Of a DNA stretch of 24,751 bases, positions 19,601 through 24,751 are shown in pieces. Where the stretch lies: contig VHZZ01000592.1 of assembly GCA_009801015.1 (NCBI GenBank), forward strand, positions 108,397 through 133,147, in the 5' to 3' direction. The DNA is from Silene noctiflora. Lineage: Eukaryota > Streptophyta > Magnoliopsida > Caryophyllales > Caryophyllaceae. The position numbers were made by a program, and so were the translations under genes. Every line of letters begins with the position of its first letter. The first letter of the stretch is position 1. The notes beneath the pieces were generated by a model, which had not been told where the DNA came from, did not search any database, and saw nothing but the letters and a program-made list of their open reading frames with translations.

Positions 19601-22489
19601 AAAATTGTTGGACAATTTCGACCCAAATTGCAACATGAAGTATCCATTAGCATGGACTTTGATCTTGAAAGCCTATAAACCTTGTACTGGAAGTGAAATT
19701 AACTATATACTGAAACAAGGTGAACTGGTGAACATATACCCTACTCCCGAATCCCGACCAGTATGAAACGAGGAACGGTCTAAAAATTTAGCTCAAGCTG
19801 TTGATAATAGAATTATTCAGAATTCGGAGTACGTACGAAAACTATAATGATGCCTACAACTATAAAGTTACCCCCCACTAAAACCGACTAGTGCACACAA
19901 TGATGGCCAAATACCTAAAAATACTAAACAGCAAATGGAACAAATCTAATGAGTCTATAATGCAAGAAGCCACGGGAATGGAAGGTTTGATAACAGGAAA
20001 CAGCATGATGCTACCATACGAATAACGACATAATAGACAATGAGATGCATATTGAGCAGTGCATTATCACCCATCTGTAAAAAAAAAATTAATAAACACC
20101 ATTATAATTGTCCACTACCAACAGTTCAAAAAACCCTCCACACTATAGCTCTCCGCTATCACCAGTTCAAAAACACTCGGATGCTAAGTTTTCCACTACC
20201 AACAGTCCAAAAACATTCCATGCAATAGCTCTCCCTCCCCCCAGTCAACAAAAAGGCAAAATCAAGGACTGAATGATATATAGATCCTGGAGTGTACACT
20301 GTACACATATGAAAAGCTAAAGTAGACAATTTCAGTTCGAATGTTCAACCATCAAAAATACATCTAGGCTTCTACTGAAAAGAAAGACCCTGGTAACATA
20401 GGGCAAGCAGCTTCTAATTCTCTGTATTTTGGAGCAATTTGAACTAGAAATCCCAAGTCTAATAACAACATGCATCTACATGTGAGCCTGAAACTGAACA
20501 CCTCTGACACGTTATCAGGGAAATACCAAATTGGAAATTGAAAGGCCTTGGATATAGAAATTAGAAGGCACAAGGCGCACCAACGCGATGAATCGCAAAG
20601 TGTTAGTGCACCTCTCATGCACACAAGGAGCACCGTCTTTACAAAGAGCTTGTATTTTCAATATTCCTGATCCACAAGTAACTTCGGCGTCCATGGATGG
20701 GATAAATTCCGGTGAAAATTGTGGGGTCAGAAACCATAATGACAGAATTTTTCTTCTATAGCTGCTCCCCTTCTCGCTCCAAAATAAAGAAAGAAGACAT
20801 GTTGGAAATCAAGAACCAGTTGGCTTGGTCAGCTACCAAGAACAGCAAGCAGAAAAAAGAAGAATTACGGAAAGCTTCTAAGTAACAAGTTCATTTATGG
20901 ACAGCCCAATATAGAATTTACGTAGCAACGCACATGCGCTTGTTGCACCATATAGAGACGGTGCGCCTAAAGCCATGAGCTTACGTGCGCATTTTAAACT
21001 AAGCTTTCAGTGAGAAATTAACCCAGATAAAGTGTATTTTGCTTGTTTATTCTATCTACTAATGACCATTGTCCAAGCTAACACTGGTTTCTACTTATAC
21101 TCCATTCTTGTTTACAACTTCCCTTCTTACCCATTGTTTCTTTCTAGGTCTCTCAAAAAACCATGCAGCTAAAAAGAAATCATGGGCTGTGGCAAAGAAC
21201 AGTGATTTAAGCATCAGGTGCATCTATAAAATTCGATTTAAACAACTTAAAGTAAACATCGCTGGAGATTTTGTCCCAGATAAAATATTCAACATAAATA
21301 AGACCACGAAGAATGTAGTGACATACTTACTCTAAATGGGGAGGAAATGGATAATTAACTCCAAGCCTTTCAGCAATAGGTTCAGGTCTAAGCAGGGATC
21401 CAGCCTTAGATCCTTCCTTATCATCTATACTCTGGGGCCCATCCTTGACCGAGTGTCTTTGAGTATTCGTTTCAGTTTCACCTCCAAGATTCTTATTAAC
21501 CTCAGAAGGCTTTGATGCTTTCTCCACAGACAACACTTTACCAAGAAATCGCAACCTGAAATACAACATCATAGTTCCTCAATGATGAAAACAAAAATAC
21601 ATGACTATAATTAGTACTCCCTCCGTCCTAATCATTAGTTCACCTTTGTTCAAATTCTCCTCGCAAAGAATATAAAAGCTTAACAAATGACTGAGACAAA
21701 GGGAGTAGATAGAATCGGTAATGAAAATTTTAAGTACTGTAACAATTTTAAGTCAATAATTACATGTACAGTACGCTCAAAGAACAAATGGATACCCATT
21801 TAGTTGGCGTTGCGCTTGTGAAGCAGCTAATTCATCCTTGAAGTCCACAAAAGCACAATTCTTTAACCTACGGGGATGACAAACATTTACAGTCACATGG
21901 CAAAGTTCTTCATGAACACCATATCAACAAAACATCAAGACAAAAAAGAAAGGCCTACATTTAATTCTGTTCCCACCGAAACATTAGCTAATACCACTCG
22001 ACCACACCGGGACACTAACTAATACCCTCAGATAAGTTGCTCAAAGCACAGAAGGCTACAACTATAACAACATCGAATTGAAATAGTTAAACACTAAAGT
22101 TCCTCCATCCTAATCATTTGTTTACCTTTAATTAAACTATTCAAAGCTAAACAAATGACTGGGACGGGGACGGGGACGGGGGACGGGAGTGAGTAATTTA
22201 TTCACAATAATAATTCATAAAACCGTCTTAAGCGAGACCAACTGAAACGGAATAAACAAAGAGACGAAGGGAATGACCTAGCAGCGGCACAAGGGCGGAC
22301 AGAAACAGCACCATAGTGCGAGAAAAGCCGTGAAAGCGTGTCAATCGGAATCGCTTCGGGAAGACGGCGAATCAAAAGTGTAGCAGGTGACGTACTTGAT
22401 ACCCTTTCTTCAGTTCCTTGGTGCCATGAGTTGGGTGGTGGTGGAGCAGGGTTTGTGTGTGGCGGTGGATGTGGGTAATCAGACATCAT
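13614..22489 (-). CDS. SNRNP65: U11/U12 small nuclear ribonucleoprotein 65 kDa protein, eleven exons
   Basis: This protein belongs to the U11/U12 di-snRNP of the minor spliceosome. In the known family it binds U12 snRNA through its C-terminal RRM and the U11-59K protein through its N-terminal part, bridging the two snRNPs in the nucleus. Exons in transcript order: 22489-22278, 21867-21796, 21555-21331, 19422-19341, 19233-19051, 17884-17720, 17641-17474, 15876-15789, 15626-15568, 14273-14208 and 13688-13614. They total 1395 nt, or 464 residues, close to plant homologues. RRM1 has RNP2 LLIRRL (38-43) and RNP1 KNCAFVDF (73-80). A proline-rich stretch spans 216-236, then acidic and basic low-complexity sequence. 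RRM2 has RNP2 LYIKNL (380-385) and RNP1 RGQAFVTF (423-430), ending GRAAKTS. The start is a double ATG; either Met could initiate. All junctions keep phase and the gene looks intact. Intron 2 has a U12-like donor. Confidence 0.95.
13689..14207 (-). other. Intron 10 of the U11/U12-65K gene
   Basis: This 519-nt GT-AG intron (donor GTAAACAT, acceptor TGCGTGCAG) joins ...AHRAL to NLVNGYVF... inside RRM2. Nothing else is recognised in it. Confidence 0.85.
14274..15567 (-). other. Intron 9 of the U11/U12-65K gene, with a MITE
   Basis: This 1294-nt GT-AG intron (donor GTCAGTTG, acceptor TATCCTTCAG) joins ...SVKLMQ to EGRMRG.... It contains the 232-bp inverted-repeat element at 14819-15050. The remainder is AT-rich, with no recognised feature. 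Confidence 0.85.
14819..15050. mobile_element. MITE-like element, 232 bp, 12-bp perfect terminal inverted repeats
   Basis: GCCACATCTCGC at 14819-14830 is the exact reverse complement of GCGAGATGTGGC at 15039-15050. The flanks AATCAAAG and ATTCAATT match at only five of eight bases, so an 8-bp hAT-type target duplication is possible but decayed. The interior contains GATTCGCGATTCGCGATT and GAATTCGC words and no coding frame. The superfamily is unassigned. Confidence 0.55.
15877..17473 (-). other. Intron 7 of the U11/U12-65K gene
   Basis: This 1597-nt GT-AG intron (donor GTACTTCT, acceptor TTGCTAG) joins ...LPMFK to NYSAGDP... at the start of RRM2. I examined both strands and saw no repeat boundaries, RNA gene or coding frame worth reporting. 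Confidence 0.8.
17885..19050 (-). other. Intron 5 of the U11/U12-65K gene
   Basis: This 1166-nt GT-AG intron (donor GTAATTTG, acceptor TTTCTACAG) joins ...METSDE to EADDQALP.... A less AT-rich segment at about 18400-18720 has open frames on both strands but no recognisable protein. It may be a decayed insertion, although I see no clear terminal repeats. Confidence 0.8.
19423..21330 (-). other. Intron 3 of the U11/U12-65K gene, with a minisatellite
   Basis: This 1908-nt GT-AG intron (donor GTAAGTATG, acceptor TTCCTATAG) joins ...PFPPHLE to YAYPPPD.... It is the longest confirmed intron in the window. It carries the roughly 40-bp tandem repeat at 20112-20256 and is otherwise unremarkable. Confidence 0.85.
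20112..20256. repeat. Minisatellite, about 40-41 bp unit, 3.5 copies
   Basis: Unit starts are at about 20112, 20153, 20193 and 20233. The first three begin CC(A/G)CTA(C/T)CA(A/C)CAGT(T/C)CAAAAA and end in an AGCTCT or AGTTTT word. The fourth is shortened (CCTCCCCCCAGTCAACAAAAA). The copies differ by scattered substitutions, so the array is old. Confidence 0.75.
21556..21795 (-). other. Intron 2 of the U11/U12-65K gene, donor resembles U12-type
   Basis: This 240-nt intron has donor AATGG|GTATCCATTT and acceptor TGTATTTCAG. The donor matches the U12-type consensus (A/G)TATCCTT except at position +7, and it lacks the +5 G of a strong U2-type donor. The only branch-site-like sequence near the acceptor is TTGAGGAAC, a poor match to TTCCTTAAC. 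The intron includes the 89-bp Stowaway element at 21617-21705. Confidence 0.6.
21617..21705. mobile_element. Short Stowaway MITE, 89 bp
   Basis: The left end CTCCCTCCGTCCTAATCATT is flanked by TA (21615-21616). The right end, read in reverse, is CTCCCTTTGTCTCAGTCATT, followed by TA (21706-21707). The arms continue through TTG(T)T(C/A)A-type sequence into a short loop. It is non-coding and sits within intron 2 of the U11/U12-65K gene. Confidence 0.85.
21868..22277 (-). other. Intron 1 of the U11/U12-65K gene
   Basis: This 410-nt GT-AG intron (donor GTCATTCC, acceptor ATCCCCGTAG) splits an Arg codon so that the protein reads ...PCAAAR then LKNCAFVDF.... It carries the roughly 97-bp Stowaway relative at 22097-22193. 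Confidence 0.85.
22097..22193. mobile_element. Short Stowaway-like MITE with expanded GGGAC repeat in the right end
   Basis: The left arm TCCTCCATCCTAATCATTTG pairs with the right arm AACAAATGACTGGGACGGGG read in reverse. The two arms share ATTTGTTTA(C/G)CTTT. TA flanks lie at 22095-22096 and 22194-22195. The GGGAC of the right terminal repeat has multiplied into four tandem, slightly variable units (about 22160-22187). It appears related to the 89-bp element in intron 2. Confidence 0.7.
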
Positions 22490-23110
22490 TGTGCCACTAC
22501 TCTCGTTATATTCCGTTTAATCAAAGGTAAACAAATGCGAGTAGTCGTAAATTATGAGTTCCAAGGGACTGATTAACCAAGAAACATAGGCGATCAAGGA
22601 GTGAACCAAAGGATTAGGTAGACGAAGGTGGTGGTTCAGACGTGGGGCTGTGTGTAGGTCCAAGACCGGAACAGAGCGAAGCCAAAAATCGTGGACCGAG
22701 GACTGATTAAAAACTTTTGGTCTTAAATCGGATCGAACCTAAAATATTTTGTCTCGTTAGTGGACCTAAAAGTCTAAAACTATTTATTTTCAACAACGCT
22801 TCTATAGGACCGTCTTATAGCATAAGATTGGCCTAATAGGAAAAAAGCTCAAGCAAAAACATTAATATATTTAGTTTTCAATTTTATTTTGACAAAATTA
22901 TACTTTATAATGAAAACCAACATGTTTAAAAATATAAAAGTTATTAATTTAAAATATTAGGTAATTAAAATAAAAATATTACTTCATATTTAAAAATGTA
23001 AGTATTTCATGTTTTTATTAAGTAATTTTGTCGGGCCTTATGTTATTGGGTTAATCTCACCTAAATATAGGTCTTATAGAACAATTTGTGATTTATTTTA
23101 CTATTTCGTA

Positions 23111-23318
23111 TTCCCTTCGTCCCGGTTATTTATTATCTTATTCCATGTTGGGGTGTCTTAGTCAATTGTTGTTCTTTCTATTTTAGAATTACATTTGATA
23201 AGCAATTTAATTTTTCACACTCAATTTGGTCAATTTGTCATCTTATAATTGTTCACCTTCTCTTTCCTTGGTTTTGGTGTCAAAACCAAAGGACGACAAT
23301 TAAACGGGACGGAAAAAT
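23111..23318. mobile_element. Stowaway MITE, about 208 bp, inverted relative to the 11432-11640 copy
   Basis: The left end TTCCCTTCGTCCCGGTTATT is flanked by TA (23109-23110). The right end, read in reverse, is a degraded AATTTTTCCGTCCCGTTTAA, followed by TA (23319-23320). The interior TTGGGGTGTCTTAGTCAATT and the later TCCTTGGTTTTGGTGTCAAA are the reverse complement of the matching parts of the 11432-11640 element, so both belong to one family. Confidence 0.78.
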
Positions 23319-23860
23319 TATATGATAATTACATTCAAATTCCACTAAATCAAACACATTGTTATAATTAGACGGTTGATATTATGAAAGTAATTGTTAC
23401 ATGTAATATTTATTTGTAATGTCTTTAGAAGAGATATAATGATCTTTTGCTTTTTATTAATTATTGGGTTATTTAATGGGATTAATCTATCATATGTCTC
23501 CTCTTCTCAAATTACCCTATCCTATATTTTATTAGTAATTTATTTTTGCAGTACAATTTTTACTCATTTCAATACTTTGTGTCTAATATTTTCCATTTGC
23601 TTACCCTTGGCTAAAAAAAACTTTAAGCCAAATTTCCTTTATTGCTAACATCACCTAGTTGGAAAATACACAAATTTATTCAATTACTGATAATATTATG
23701 AGTGTATAACATGTATTTAATTTGGTAATCGCAAACTTATCAGTCAGATTAATGTTCTTTGATTCAGTAATTGCAAACTTATTGATTCTCCGGTGGACAA
23801 TATCATATCATACTAGCTTCCATGTTCTCCAAGTTTTAATTAATTCCTGAAACTATCACC

Positions 23861-23960
23861 TAATANGATTTCTTCATGTACGTATTTGATTGTCCAAGTT
23901 GATGGATGGGTGCAATTATACACATANGATTTTGCAATTCTGATTGCCCAAGTTGGATAA
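23861..23960. repeat. Two-copy repeat, each copy with one unresolved base (N)
   Basis: ATANGATTT occurs at 23863-23871 and again at 23924-23932. The downstream words GATTGTCCAAGTTG (23888) and GATTGCCCAAGTTG (23942) also repeat. The only two N bases in the window (23866 and 23927) fall at the same place in the two copies, exactly 61 bp apart. Confidence 0.7.
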
Positions 23961-24751
23961 TAGTCAACTACGAATGTTAGCGGTTTATATTCAGTTTTAG
24001 AAGTTGCAAGTCTATAAAAGAATAATGAGTTAGGTATTCTGATCTGCAAGTGTATGTCGTTCTTAAATATTGAAGAACATTAGTTTATTTTGCAGTTCTA
24101 TTTAAAATGTAAAAGCTTGCAACCCCGAAACACCAATGGTGCGGACATTATGACCAAACAAATGAAGCTAAACAATGTTGGTGGCGGTCGTCGGTGGGAG
24201 GATGGGTAGTCGGCTGATAGCACGGGTGGTATGAGAGAAAGGTTGTTGGTTAGGTTAGATTGAGAGAAAAAAAACGTGAGAGAATGATGTGAGGGGGAAA
24301 TGAGAAGGGTAAAATGGTCAAAAGTGTACTGCGATGAGTAAAATGCGTACTGCGAAAATCAACACCCTATTTTATTTCATATTAATCTTATCTTTTCATT
24401 CATTTTTCTCATATTACACCAAGCCCAATGTTTACCAGTTATAACAAGTGAGAGTTATTTGTCAACAAGTTTCCTTCATTTTTCAATACTTTTTCTTATC
24501 CCCTCCATTAACCTTCTTCAGCATTTATTTCAAATAGTGTTTTCAACAATACCCTTTTCTTCCACCATTAATCTCTTATCCAAAAATATCAATTTCCTAG
24601 TTTTCTTTCTCAATCTATTTCAAAAAGTCTTCCTTTATTCTTCTCAAATTTGTCCTTGTGAAATATAGTATACTAACCTTAGTTAGTTGGATGATTATAC
24701 ATTAACCATAGTTAATAGTTTGTTACATTTTGGTAGTTTGTATATAACTAA

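Larger units (their letters stand above)
22490..24751. other. Upstream and intergenic AT-rich region
   Basis: The part just above 22490 should contain the 5' UTR and promoter of the U11/U12-65K gene. I could not pick a TATA box with confidence. The remainder is AT-rich, with one Stowaway element (23111-23318), a two-copy repeat with an ambiguous base in each copy (23861-23960), and short duplicated words near 23724 and 23770. Open frames at 23394-23648 and 24459-24668 look like chance translations. No gene is supported. Confidence 0.6.

Noticed and set aside
22202..22260. Extension of the first U11/U12-65K exon past 22278
   Set aside because: The family-conserved sequence breaks exactly at a GT donor and resumes in phase at 21867 with the RNP1 motif, so the extra codons are intron.
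7598..22489. A functional cluster linking the membrane protein and the splicing protein
   Set aside because: They have separate inferred promoters, long introns and unrelated roles. Adjacent plant genes are usually independent.

Overview
The window is nuclear DNA of a flowering plant. All three genes have short coding exons separated by AT-rich GT-AG introns, and miniature transposons sit in introns and intergenic DNA. Several elements carry the CTCCCTCCGTCCC-type Stowaway end, and there is an Au-type SINE tail ending in TTG repeats. I would guess a eudicot of the Caryophyllales/Amaranthaceae type (beet, spinach or quinoa relatives), but that is an impression from repeat style, not proof.

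Layout. Positions 1-2620 hold no recognisable exon. They contain two tandem duplications, a SINE tail and a poly(T) run, and probably lie inside a long first intron of the gene that follows. Positions 2621-6242 (+) carry nine exons of a plant GDP-fucose O-fucosyltransferase-family gene; its N-terminal exon(s) lie upstream of the window. Positions 6243-7597 are the convergent 3' ends of this gene and the next. Positions 7598-10767 (-) encode a 250-residue multi-pass membrane protein of unknown name whose S-x3-H, D and H-x3-H pattern matches the CREST membrane-hydrolase superfamily. Its 5' UTR is probably split by a long intron reaching about 12064. Positions 12300-13613 are intergenic and repeat-rich. 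Positions 13614-22489 (-) hold eleven exons of the U11/U12 small nuclear ribonucleoprotein 65 kDa protein, a minor-spliceosome component. Positions 22490-24751 are AT-rich upstream DNA with one Stowaway element and no gene I can support.

The exon chains were built by hand from splice sites, reading phase and protein continuity. In all three genes the summed exon lengths are multiples of three. The genes look like ordinary independent neighbours (Golgi glycosylation, membrane lipid or hydrolase chemistry, minor splicing), not a cluster acting in one pathway. I see no operon, CRISPR array, virus or clearly new multi-gene system. The most interesting points are the CREST-like protein, a GC-AG intron and an exon open in two frames in that same gene, a U12-like 5' splice site inside the minor-spliceosome gene itself, and an unclassified inverted-repeat element beside the membrane-protein promoter.
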